Assembly: GCA_000499405.2 (NCBI GenBank)
Contig: HG738138.1
Location: forward strand, 21,338,824 to 21,402,823
Reading direction: 5' to 3'
From: Onchocerca volvulus
Taxonomy: Eukaryota > Nematoda > Chromadorea > Rhabditida > Onchocercidae
DNA: 64,000 nt
Below the pieces are notes generated by a model. That model made no database searches, was not told the DNA's origin, and saw nothing but the letters and a program-made list of their open reading frames with translations. Position numbers and translations under genes: made by a program. Position 1 is the first letter of the stretch. The number at the start of each line of letters is the position of its first letter. Positions 37,291 to 48,626 of this stretch are shown one piece after another.

Positions 37291-39130
37291 TGGCCTATTT
37301 AAAAGATACCAATTCCATAATAAAATTAGATTTATTAATCTCTTAGCATTTTCGATTGGAAAGTTATGTTGGATGATGTTTCAATTTGTATGATTGTTAT
37401 CCAATTTTTAGGATTGGCTTAACTCTTTTGAAATTATCTGTCAGAAAACATCGCATCACTTTATTTTTGATTTTATTGATTTATTTTTGCTCTTTCGCTT
37501 CTTTGTTTTTTAATATTAAAACCGACTAGTAACATTTTTCTTTTAGCAAATGCCATTTAGGTTTCGTGATTAAAATTATGTAATTTTATTTGTCGAATTT
37601 AGTTATGCCTTTTAAATGATCTCCATTTCTAATTTCATATGCTGCTATTTTTAGGAAGTTATTTCCAGTAACTTTGTTATTTGTTGATGAGTGCACATCA
37701 AATTGACGAAAAAGAAACAGAAGTAATGTTTTGCAGTGCAAAATATATTTTAAACGATTTTGCATCTTTGAACATTGCTTGCTTCCAATCTTCTATTCAT
37801 TTTTGATTCAGCGCTGAAAACAACTGGTACTGTACTCTGAATACAGGTGTTTGCCATAAAATATTCTTAATGGAGGTACCCTTGTCATCCTCAGACTATC
37901 TGTCACATCTATCAATTAATCTCATTATTATTTATTCATATGTTCTGATGTTCTTTTAAAGTGCATTAATTTCATGTTGCATATTTTTTATTGATCATAA
38001 ATTATTTATTTAATTTTTCGTGATTGATTTTTGTTTGGTACTACGATTCCTCAAATTTATTCTTTAATTTGTATTTTTATCTAGGCTTTCAATCATATTT
38101 TTAAGTTTCAAAACTCATTTCTTCTATATTTGTCGAACCTTTGGGATGATATTCTCTATCTACCAATCAGATTTGATTATTTTAAAAAATAATTTCATCT
38201 GATTACTAGATATCAAATACTTCTGTAACACAGAAATATTTGATGTTTGTAAAACCTATTACATAGTTGAATATGTTTTTATAAAAGTTCGAGGAAATAG
38301 TTTCCATTTCAACGCAGAGAGAAGTATGCATAAATATAAGGATAATTTATTTCTTACGTAGAAATATTTCGAAAGTGAAGAAATGGTCAAAGGTTGACTT
38401 CGGACATTCTCTTCTTGACCTAACACTGTTAAAGTTTTGAATGTGGAGAGAGGAACTGCTTTGTTTATCTGATGGAAATTTGTTCTCAAGAGAGGTCGTC
38501 GCTGGGCCGCGTTAAATCTTTTCGTATTTTTTGCGCAATTGGGCATTTTCCGAGTCGTCATAGTGTTTTGCTGGGGGTGATATTCAGGATAGGCTGGTGA
38601 GAAAAGGTGACAGGCAAGGCGGAGAAAATTCGTTTTTTTTTTTGTGAAGGGTGATTATTGGAGAGTAAAGAGAATGAGTTAATTCATCTTCATTCTCTTA
38701 GTGAAAGTGTCATGCTTTTGAACTCTTTTTTATTCAATCAAAGTGGAAAGAGCATGGTTTCATCTACTTAATAAATTACTGTTGGAGGTTATTTTGGATC
38801 TGGAGATTATTTTAAATATAAGTTCTTCATTCATGGATGATTGAGTGGACCTATGCTTGCAGAGTATGATTAAGTTCCTGTATAAATGTAATGAAGATAT
38901 TTTAAATAAATTTTTCTGGTATTTTTAACACTGTAATAGTTTAATTTTCCATGAAAATTTTATTCTCTCTCTTTCATTTTTATATTTCCTCATTCTTCCA
39001 TATTCTGTCTTTTTACTTTTAAATTCTACCACGCTTCCAACGCGTTTCTTTAATTTTTTTTTTTTTTTTTTGCAGTTCAAGTTATATTAGATGATTTGCT
39101 TTAAAGGTTAAGAAAGGATAATTATACAAG
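37291..39130. other. intergenic region upstream of repeat protein A
   Basis: Mostly AT-rich sequence without assignable exons. A GC-richer patch at about 38430-38620 holds a minus-strand ATG frame of 68 codons (38561-38358) that starts MTTRKMPNCAKNTKRF, is rich in basic residues and ends at a fair GTAAGA donor. No downstream exon in a matching phase was found, so it is not called a gene. The end of the region has a poly-T/TTGCAG acceptor (39075) that probably trans-splices the next gene. Confidence 0.45.
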
Positions 39131-40579
39131 ATGCCTTTAATTGATATGGCAGAAGCGGTAAGCCGTGGTGAAATCATTGTCGACGAAGTAGATGCTTTGA
39201 ATGCTGTGAATTCTGGGAAATTGAGTGAAATTGAAACTGCCCGATTTAGTCCATTGGTTATTGAACATTCTCGACGGCAGAGTGGCGGAAATGGCTTTGC
39301 TGTTAATCGTACAGGTTACTTTTTTTTTTTAAATCAAAGAATCTCGTGGGAAAGACTTTTATGGTTTTGTTGATAACAGCATTACTTTATTTATATATCA
39401 CTTGCATGAGTTTATGGGAAACAGCTGAAAATCTATAAATTTAGCTCGTTCACCAAAAGAAAACAACTGCAAGTAAATATTGATCTTGGTTGTAAAACTT
39501 GCTGAAAAAAGCTTAGAGTATGCAGGTATTCCGTAATCAATGACATTATGTAGTGTTAAATTTTTTTTTTTTTTTTTTTGAAGTTTATTCAAATTTCAAA
39601 TTCTTTTTTTTTTTCAGATCCCCTACCAGATTTAAGTGGTATTGAGTTAGGTGATGCAAATGGAGCTGTAGGAAGTGATGATGAATATACATGGAATAAT
39701 GTATTAGTGGATGAAGTTGATTTCGTTCATGCTGTTGAACGAGGCCGTATCAATAGGAATGATTTACACATCATGGGGTGCCGAAGCAATGGTTAGTTTG
39801 CGGAAAGAGGCTGATTAGCAGTACGAGCAGTTTAATTTCAGAACTTTATATTTTTCTCAAAAAATTTCGAATACTAGTAATTTTGATAGTCTGCAGTGTG
39901 AGACTGAATTATTTGCAATAATTATATTACAAATCTTTCATCACACACATCAGTTTTATTTAAAAAATGAACTGAGCTAAAACACTAAAAATTATATTTG
40001 ATTTTCATATTCGCAGGTGATACTTGGATTTCTCAGCGTGTAGTAGATGATGTCGAGGAGTTTGGTGATATTTCACAGGATGAAAACGGATGGAATAGAG
40101 TTCTGGTTGATGAAATTGACATTCTTCACGCTGTTGAACAAGGATCCAAGATTGTTAATCGTAGTGAATGTCGTCTGAGTTATATGCATCGAGGTATCTT
40201 TCTATATCAAAAAATTTAACATCAGTCAGATAAGTGAAGATGATGCTTAGAGGTTTGGACAGTACTTGAACCTTAGATATAGATTTATGTTCAAATAGGC
40301 ATTCTAATTTTTTTTTCTGAAAAAATCCTTTCAGAATATGATAAAACGCTCTCAGTTGTTAACTGATTATTCATAGATTATACTGTTTGATTGCTGATTA
40401 ATTGGTTTTTCAAATGTTGTGTAGTTAGGCACATCTTCTTTTCAGCGGAAAATGGAACTGGGAGATCCGAGAGGAACACTGGTGTAGTTCAAGAGGCAGA
40501 ATTAACAATGAATGAGGAATCATCGTTTGAAGTTGGTAGGACGATTAGTACTGATTCTCCAAGTAAAGGCAAACAGTAA
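39131..40579 (+). CDS. VDEID-repeat protein A: three-repeat acidic protein of unknown function
   Basis: Exons 39131-39314, 39618-39791, 40017-40193, 40446-40579 join in phase 1 throughout, giving 222 aa. I do not recognise the family. Exon 1 begins MPLIDMAEAVSRGEIIVDEV and contains unit 1 (IIVDEVDALNAVNSGKLS...ARFS). Exon 2 has unit 2 (WNNVLVDEVDFVHAVERGRI). Exon 3 has unit 3 (WNRVLVDEIDILHAVEQGSK). Exon 4 is a polar, Glu/Ser-rich tail ending SPSKGKQ. Each unit reads [IV]-[IL]-V-D-E-[IV]-D-x(3)-A-[VI]-x-x-G; the AEAV-RG motif before unit 1 looks like a half unit. There is no signal peptide or membrane segment, so it is probably soluble and cytosolic or nuclear. Exons 2 and 3 are symmetrical (1-1) and nearly the same length (174 and 177 bp), as expected for exon duplication. 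A paralogue lies on the opposite strand about 2 kb downstream. Confidence 0.8.
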
Positions 40580-42629
40580 TTCCCTCAAGTGCCTTATTTT
40601 TCTCATAATTTTTTTCTATATTTAGGTTTGTTGTTCGCTTACTCTGTTGTTATTCTTATTTTTTGTGAACATTACCTATATGTAAGACTTTTCACCATTT
40701 CTGAGTTTTTCAGGCCCTATTCATGTTTTCTTGAAGGGTGTGAAAATCTGACTTTAGTTTTTGTTCACAAGTGTGATGTTATTATGCGATGAGGTTGACA
40801 TTCTACTTTGTCTGGTTTGAAGCTCAACATATGTTTATCAGATTACTGCTCTTCCGTTTCAGTTCTAAAGTTTATCAGTGTTTTGTAAACAATCCTGTGC
40901 TTCACATTTATTCGTCTACCTGATCTTCTTTTTGAGTGTTGAGCGCTGTTGGATGTTTGGTTGTTGGAGAGTTCTGCTTCCATGTTAATTACTTTCAGCT
41001 GCATAATATTTTGTGATAATGGATACCATATACTTGAATCGGAAATCAAAATAGAGAAATAGCCTGAATATATTGGCTGACCATTAAGAGACTTAGTATA
41101 GGATATTGTATTGCAAAGTCATGTTGACACACATAATTTATTGTTCATGGAAGCCTCGTATAATTACGGAGTGATGTTCCTACTTTCCGATATCGTGCAT
41201 CATTTTTGACTCTTCAGATGACTTAAATGAAATAGTTGATAAGTAAATCAATGAAACCGAAAATACTAGATAGCTGTAATGATAGACTGAAAGAGGATCC
41301 ATTTGTTTGTATAAGTGATTAATATTTTTTATACATTATTGCAAGTTGGCACGGCTCAGAATGGCTTAATCATCTGTTCACTATTATCTAATGTGGTAAT
41401 TGTTTTCATAACCATCAAAAATGTCTTTCACCTCAACTGCTGCGTAATTCAGGTTAACTGCCTGAATTTCTCTGAACTTTCATAATTACTATCTTTCAGT
41501 TCATTCGCTTTACAATTGTTATTCTCGATAATCTTTCCTTAGGTCAAATTTTTTGATAGAATTCATGATACGGAAGCGCGAATTGTACATTGGCATATGC
41601 CTCAGTGTTCTCAAATCTGAAAAAAATTTTTGAAGGAGATTTTCATTAGGATTATAGGATTTATTTATACTTATTTATCGTAGAATAATTGGCTGAGATG
41701 AATATCTATTTTCTGGCAAACTGTGGATGAAGTTCTTCCTGTCTTTTTCATTGTAATCTCTTGAAATCCCTATTAGCGGAAGTTTTATTTAGTGGAAATT
41801 TTATCCTTGATATATTAAAGTGGTTATGCATATTGCAATGTTAACGATGTGCTTCTTAAACCTTTTTTTTTTTTTTAATCTTGTAAGTTTTGCATGATTT
41901 CATCTGGATGAATATTTAAACTTTCTCATCGATAGTTTCCAACAAAAATTTAATTATGATAGGAATTCGGTCATCTTGAAATTTGCAATAATCTGTTTTG
42001 CTTTATAAAAACAACCATTTAATCTTGCTAGAATGCATAGTATGCTGTTATTTTTTTTTCTTTGAATCGATCAGTAAATTTATCCTAATCATATTAGCCT
42101 TTGCTATTGCTATCTATGATCTTTTTCACTTTGCATGCTTTTACAGTAAGCATTTATATTTTTAGAAGCATGTGCGATTGATTTTAGTCAAGCAGGCTGA
42201 TTAACGAAAAATAATCAAACTGCACTAGAATCAATGATGTTCTGACTGTACTTTAGACATAATTTGTACGTCTTTTGTCTTTGAATTTTTTTCACAAATA
42301 AAATTGAATTTGATTAAGTTGATAGCGCATATTTGGATTTAGAGACTAATTTTGTTGATTCCTAAATTAGGTGATCAAGATTAGAAATGAATTGTTATAT
42401 TTAATATAGTTCGCAATTTCTTAAATCATGATTGAGGAAATGCGAAATGCTCTATTAACCATTTGGCAGTATCCTCAAAGAAAGTTATGAAATGGAAGAC
42501 ATTTGAAAACCATCTTGGAGGGATCTTTTCAACAATTGATAACATTGTTTTTTCAAGAAACTGTCAGTCCAACAGTCCTTCTAGAGACTGCTTTGTTTAA
42601 CTCATCAATTTCAAATTACATTTCGTTCA
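40580..42629. other. convergent intergenic region between repeat-protein paralogues
   Basis: Tail-to-tail spacer. No supported exon. A minus-strand frame at about 40843-41049 contains a polar stretch (MEAELSNNQTSNSAQHSKRR) followed by a possible donor, but nothing to splice to was found. It could be an eroded exon of a third copy or chance. Confidence 0.4.
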
Positions 42630-43813
42630 TTAAATGAGGATATCACTGGATGATGCTTCGGACGTTTTTTCGTCGTCGGTCAGGATATCATCGTGGAAAC
42701 TTATTTTTGCTTCTTCAATATCGCCTGAGGAATCTTCGAGAGTTTCTGCAATCACTTTTTTTTTTGAGAATTATTCCAGAAAGTTTAATTAAAGTGATTA
42801 AGAACTACGTCTTGCAATCCTACAATTTTCAAATGCAACGGAAATATGCTGGTTAATTATTTCAATTTTTGGAAGGATTTGCTGAAGAAAAACTCCACTT
42901 TGTTCGTTGTTGCTAGTCTTATCCCTTGAAAAGACGGAATTAAAAGATTCTTGTAAACTATGCAGCAGTTACTCACCCTTATTAATTGATGTTATATGAC
43001 AATCATCCTTGTTAATTCGTCCAGTCTTAAGTGCTTCGATGAAATCTATTTCATCCACCAGTACCTGATCCCATTTGATTGGTTTAGATGTCGTGTCTTG
43101 CACGGGTTTCAAACATTCTCCATATGAATCCGAAGATTCTAGTTATGAAGTTTGAGTTTAGTTTTTCTTGTGAAGTTTTTTTTTTTTTTTTTTTTTTGGT
43201 AGAAAACTAAACTCAAAAATTCAAATTACATTTCGAAATTTTCTAGAGTGCTTTAAACATATTGAGAAATGATTTCGAATTAAGAAATGGCTGGAAATGA
43301 TTTTTTTCCAGTCAAGGATTTTCAGTACTTTAAGCTTTCGGGATAGCAGCCGTCATTTGATTGGTTTCAATTGAAGTGATCTTGTTTACTATAAAGACGA
43401 CTTTAGGATCATAAATGGATTTCTAAGTTCGAGTTGCTGCGAAAGACATTTGTTAATTCTCAATTATATATGGCATTTTATTAATAACTCAATCAATGAA
43501 TGAATGATTTTCAATTCATTCGTCTCGCACCGTAAATCTTCAAGAAATTGCACCAGGAAATGCGTAATTTGATATTGATATTCTGATGTTATCATCATTT
43601 TATCATTACAGAAGATAAATTTAATTCACATAAATGCAGAATTCTAGAAAGGTGCTAATTCATACTTTTATTTAATTTAGAATGCTGCTCCAAAACGGCA
43701 CTGAATCGAGCACCATCATTCGTACTAAGTCGCCCTTTCTCGATTGCCTCAATAAAATCAATCTCGTCAACCAAGATATCGCCTCGAATCACCGCCTCCG
43801 CCAAGTCTGTCAT
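42630..43813 (-). CDS. VDEID-repeat protein B: two-repeat paralogue of protein A
   Basis: Exons (minus) 43813-43666, 43138-42977, 42745-42630, joined in phase 1 at both junctions; 141 aa. Exon 1 starts MTDLAEAVIRGDILVDEIDF and continues with IEAIEKGRLS...ARFSAVLEQHS, closely matching exon 1 of protein A. Exon 2 carries WDQVLVDEIDFIEALKTGRI followed by NKDDCHI, matching exon 2 of protein A (ERGRINRNDLHI). Exon 3 is an acidic Ser/Asp/Glu tail ending SSSDILI. The counterpart of exon 3 of protein A (third repeat) is missing. Intron positions and phases are otherwise the same. A TTTAG acceptor 16 nt upstream of the ATG may be a spliced-leader site. Function unknown; the acidic, repeat-based composition suggests a binding or scaffold role, which is inference only. 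Confidence 0.78.
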
Positions 43814-44897
43814 TGACCTTCAAGACTTTCCTAAATGCTTACAATTACAGGAATGATCCACCGTTCCTAACAAATTTAGGGCAAAGAATGAAAGATAAAC
43901 ATTTTTTTCCTTCCTTTTATAATAGAATTTTGAATAAATAAAGCTCAGTAAATAAAATGATCATTTTGAGAATGACTGAATTAGAAAAATGCGAAATAGC
44001 CAAGACAGGAGTTTCGATTCCCAGTTCATATTGAGGAGCTGCAATCACTTCATTTAATGATTCAATTTTCCAGGCATTTAAAGAAATGGATGTCGGATGA
44101 CTGAAATTTTAAAATCCGGTAATTATAATTTGAATTTATGAATTCGAAAATTTATTCTCTGTTTAGGCTCTGCAAAAATTTCAGCTTCCACTTTTTTTTT
44201 TTTTTTTTTTTTTTGAAAGGATGATTGTAAAGCTGATTTATGAATATAAACAAAGTTGAAAATTAATTCCTTGTTTTGTATAAATATTTTTCCGGATTGA
44301 ATCGAGTTCCGATTTGTAATCCTATTCAACTCAGTCTTTGTCTAATGCAAAAGTTTTGTTTTAATAATCGATTCTGAATTGAATTGGGTGTTACTACTGA
44401 TGATATCCAATTCTCGCAGTTTTTTTAATTATATTATTCTTTCTGTTCTAATCCATCGGTACGATAGTTTCATTGCTGCTTAATTGTACCTATGAATTTA
44501 CCTAAATCCTTTCTTGAATAAATTTTCATAGTTTTCACGATTTTAATATTTTCTACTAATTTTCGAAAAATGTAAAAGCTGGCTTATTTCAGGTATTCTT
44601 GTAAAAAATTTCCAATAAATGCGAATATTGTTGTTACTAAATGTTATCAAATTCAAGTCCAGTTTGAATAATGTCACATGCTTATTATTCTATCGTATCC
44701 AAGGTAACGGAATAATTGTAGAATTTTGCATTTTATTCATTCCTCACAGCCTGGCATGTTATACTTCTTTCTGTTTTGCATCTCTCTTGCAGCAAAATAT
44801 TATAAGTTTGTTGTTTGCAACATTTGCAACATGCAGTAATTAATGTTAAAATTATTCTGAAGTTTCTTGTGTCAGAAGTATACATGAATTTTTCGCT
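43814..44897. promoter_or_regulatory. shared 5' region of repeat protein B (-) and the serine-rich gene (+)
   Basis: Head-to-head spacer of about 1.1 kb with a long poly-T run near 44192-44214. No exon supported. It should hold both promoters; a GTGTCAG acceptor near 44877 may trans-splice the plus-strand gene. Confidence 0.45.
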
Positions 44898-47416
44898 ATG
44901 AATAATAATGGTCAGCATTTGAGCAGTAACTTGTCTCGCTCTCGAATAGATTCCTCTACACCGAAATCATTCTACTGCAGCCCCAAAAGTGAGTTAACAA
45001 ATGAATTGAATATTTTTTGCTAATTCAAAAGTCATCAGTCAAAAGCAGATTGCAAGTTATTATAATCAAAACATGATATACAACTATCTTTGAAAAAGAT
45101 GCATGATAACAATGATATCAATGTATGTGCCTGTCATTTCAGGAAGGAAATTCTGGAAAAATTATCACTGTAATCTGACAATAAAACTTCTAGAAATTAA
45201 AGTTGGAAAAAATTTCTAGATTTTTGAAATTATTAGTATCTTGAAGCTTTAAATGGCTTTTATGATATGTACTATGTGATGCATAAAATATTGAATTACG
45301 GATATACATATTTCAGGTTATCATTATATACCATTTGCCCAAAGAAGATCTCAATTGGCGAATTTTGGAAGACAAACTAGCGTTAAGGTATTTTACAAAA
45401 TAGCTTCTGAAATTTTTACCTAGAATTTTTGTTTCTTTACTTTTAACTGTAACTGAGATTCAATGCAAGAAACTTGAAATTCTAGATCGATTTAATATGA
45501 ATTAGTCTATTAATTTCAAATACAACTTCAAAAAGTGGAGAAGCTTGATGCGATTTTTGAATTGATATAGTGAAATAGTTTAATCATAGCTCAATAAGTG
45601 AAGCTCAGAACTGTCAAAATCGATTATGGAGTCAGCTTTCGGAACAGCGAGGTTCTTGTTTGTTTACAAAGCGAGACACAAGCAACAAAGATTCACCGAT
45701 GTCTTCGACAAGTTTCAAGGCAACTTTTCCGAATACGAGTCGTACAAATCGATCAGTACAATCCAGAAATAATCAACTTCAGGTGCCCAATCAACAGCAA
45801 AGCAAGGTTCTCTACTGCATTTTTTATTTCGTTCTACTCAAGGCTAATTTATCACTTCCCACGTTTTTACTTTCCTTTAATTCCTTTTTAATTTTTTCTT
45901 ATTTTATTTTGTGCAAGCTTAATTTTTATTCCTGTTTAATTTTCTTGTTTTACTTTGATCAAGCATTACACTTTTTTATTGTCTCATTTAATCATATTTC
46001 TTGTTCTGTTTTGAAATTTCTGGTGAAAAGACATCTAAGATTTATCACAACAATATATCTCGAACGAAATGAGATCATTGAGTGTAATCATCATTGAAAT
46101 TTTTTCAAACAGAAGGTAATTACCTTCATTTTCTCGTAATATTTCGATTAAAAAAGTATTAGATGTTTTGATTGCATTCTATTGAAACATTTCAGACTTA
46201 GAGATGTTTAATATTTTTTGTAGCAATTATTTTGATGGTACTCTATAAAGAGTCTAGTTTTTGTCAATTAATCCGGTTTAATTCTTTTTTGGACAAAAAA
46301 TGATGATAAAATTTTGTTTTAGATTGAAATTAAATAATAACACTTCAGGAATTAATCTCAGTCGAAAATTCAAATCTATCTCAATCGAAAATTCAATCGC
46401 AAACATCAAGTTGTGTTTATGGCAATTATGATGAAGAAATGAGAGAGAAACTGGATCAGTTCAAGAGTGAAATCCTTGACCATATCATTCAGCGTGGTGT
46501 TTACACGGATAGGTATAACTATTGTTCTCTTATGGATAGACTTACAACGATTTCTGCAAGCAATAATTTAGAATAACAAATGACAATAGTTTACACCAGA
46601 ATACCGAATCTATAATAAGAAAGATGGCCAATGCTCAGGCTTATTTCAGTGTTATCCAGGACTGTATTTCAAGGAGTGTAGCAGAAAATTCGACTCTCAC
46701 AATGGTGCGTTTAGCACTTTTTTTTTCAAAAATAATATCTTTCAATTTTAAAGGCTAATTAAAATTAACATGATTTTTTGGGAATTTTGAATAACTTGTA
46801 ATATTTTCTAATGGAATAAAAAAAAATATTAATAATTTAAAACGTAAGAACTTAGCTTTCTTTGTGGTAAGTGGAATCTGAATTTCAACAAATCAACAGT
46901 GGAAATTTTCAGGCCAGTTTACAGCAAGCAATCACTGAATTACTCACAGATATTGGCGTAATCAGTATTAAAGTGAATAAGAAGGCTTGGAAAGCGAATT
47001 CAGATTTTTTAGAGGTTATTATATATGGTTAAATCTCTTTTGAATAACTCTAAATTTCGTTGATATTACAGTTAACCAGTTTTTCACTACCGCTAATACC
47101 TATTTTATATGAATTAGTAGCCTAAACGAGTTAGAATTAGTTATAACAACTTCTCTGAGAATTTTTTACACCACGAAAAAATTATCATAAAATAATGTTA
47201 GATAGTTTTCAGCCTGCAGATGAAGTGCTTAATTATGAAAATGAAGAGTTCGAGAGTGATGAAGGCGAATCTTTATCAGCGATTCCATCTGTGGAAAGTT
47301 GTTCAGACAAATTAGCAGAGGAAGATAAGTCTCCAGCTTCAAATTTTGGGTCACTATCGATTACTGATTCATTAACTACATTGAGCAATTCTTGTGTAAC
47401 AGATACTTCTAATTAA
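44898..47416 (+). CDS. serine/asparagine-rich protein with possible SPATA7-like helical domain
   Basis: Exons 44898-44988, 45317-45387, 45672-45806, 46349-46512, 46572-46704, 46913-47014, 47213-47416 join in phase to give 299 aa. The first three exons encode a disordered Ser/Asn/Gln/Arg-rich region (MNNNGQHLSSNLSRSRIDSS, RDTSNKDSPMSSTSFKA). Exons 4-6 encode a helical block: EMREKLDQFKSEILDHIIQR then GVYTDR, and later ISRSVAENSTLTMASLQQAI then TELLTDIG. From memory this pattern (helix, G-[LV]-[FY]-[ST]-[ND]-R, then N-x(9)-L...D-[IL]-G) resembles the conserved part of SPATA7, a ciliary protein, but similarity is weak and unverified. The last exon is an acidic Ser-rich tail ending SCVTDTSN. The exon 3 acceptor (ACAAAG) is poor and two frames are open there, so that exon is the least certain. 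AATAAA occurs at 47667-47672. Confidence 0.6.
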
Positions 47417-48092
47417 ATGACTATAGAGTAATGCGCTTAAATTGCAAAGAAATTCGAATATTTCTTGATAATATTCTTTGTTATGTGAATTAAATATTGT
47501 GATGATATAGATCCTAAAGTCATGTTAATTGTCGCTTCTTAATTTTAAGTTTAATAATATTTCACCTTTCCTCTCTTTATGTATTTATGCAGCATATATG
47601 ATAATGTTTCATATTAAGTTTTCCTATGAATTGAAAAATGCACATTATTGCGCAGTTATCAGCACGAATAAAATGAGATTTGGGTCATGGAACGACATTC
47701 AGGGATTATCTCACACTGAATTTTATTTAAGTAACTGAATGGAATGATAATTTTCGGCTTGTTACACAAGAACAACTTTTGTTTCTTTGTCATTATCACT
47801 GAATGATGCTAAACTTGTAAATGATAAAGTTTTGGAGCCTTATCGCTAATGATCCAAATATCGAATCATTCGGTACGCATCGCAATAATAAAATCAGATA
47901 TCGATAATACTGTAAAAGCTCTCAATGATTACATCATGTATCAATGAGATAGAATGCATTTTGAAAATGATAGCGATAAGATCAATATGATATTATTAGT
48001 CTTGCCATACTCAAATATCTGATTAAGAACCTATTAAGGTAATATTTTTCAAAAAGGTTAAAAAAGAAAAGATGAGAACGAAGTGCAAAAGG
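47417..48092. other. 3' flank of the serine-rich gene
   Basis: AT-rich noncoding sequence up to the solo LTR, including a probable poly(A) signal at 47667-47672. The open frame 47529-47738 has no splice context or recognisable sequence. Confidence 0.5.
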
Positions 48093-48621
48093 TGTCGCGG
48101 ATCTTCTATGACCGTGACAATAATTGTGGGTTCTTGGATTCTGTTCTCGATCTTCTTAACCGTGAAAATTATTGAGAGTTCTTCTTTCTTGCTGTGTTGT
48201 TCTCGAAACCTCAGACTTGGGTAATCAAACCTTTATAACGAAAACTGATTATACAACACATACGAAACAATTGCAATATCAATCGATCAATACAATTCCA
48301 CTAATATCAAAGGGACAATCCTCACGATGATAAATAATCCAACCGACCCCAGAAGTATATCCTTCGAAAATGAACTTGTATCAAGACCCTCTCTTATTTA
48401 TGGAGGGAGGATCCCGCTAGAATTTGATCACAATAAGGCACCACTTTTAGCGCCTGAGAGCGCGTCTTTTTTGGCGCGTAACCTTGACTACAACAAAAGA
48501 ATAAAGTACAAAGCCATTTGACCTATAAACAAAGAAATATATCCACACAAACAAACCAGAGATACATTTGGAAAACAAAGAAATCACTTCTTCTCTGGTA
48601 CTCCTCGTAATTTCAGCGACA
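48093..48621 (+). mobile_element. solo LTR (529 bp) with inverted ends and 5-bp target duplication
   Basis: The element starts TGTCGCGGATC and ends TTTCAGCGACA; the terminal TGTCGC and GCGACA are perfect 6-bp inverted ends. It is flanked by AAAGG on both sides (48088-48092 and 48622-48626), a 5-bp target-site duplication. Internal signals fit an LTR: a TTTATAA box near 48232 and AATAAA at 48500-48505. It is clearly richer in GC than its flanks. Near its 5' end an imperfect tandem duplication of about 50-55 bp is visible (ACCGTGA-AAT-ATTG-G-GTTCTT twice). No gag, pol or second LTR is adjacent, so it is a solo LTR of a BEL/Pao- or gypsy-like element (family not determined). Orientation is taken from the TATA and AATAAA order. 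An open frame at 48327-48521 lies inside it and is not a host gene. Confidence 0.78.
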
Positions 48622-48626
48622 AAAGG

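Noticed and set aside
45660..46097. 145-codon plus-strand open frame
   Set aside because: Its first third overlaps exon 3 of the serine-rich gene; the rest is hydrophobic, AT-rich intron after a donor.
48327..48521. 64-codon plus-strand open frame
   Set aside because: Lies wholly inside the solo LTR.
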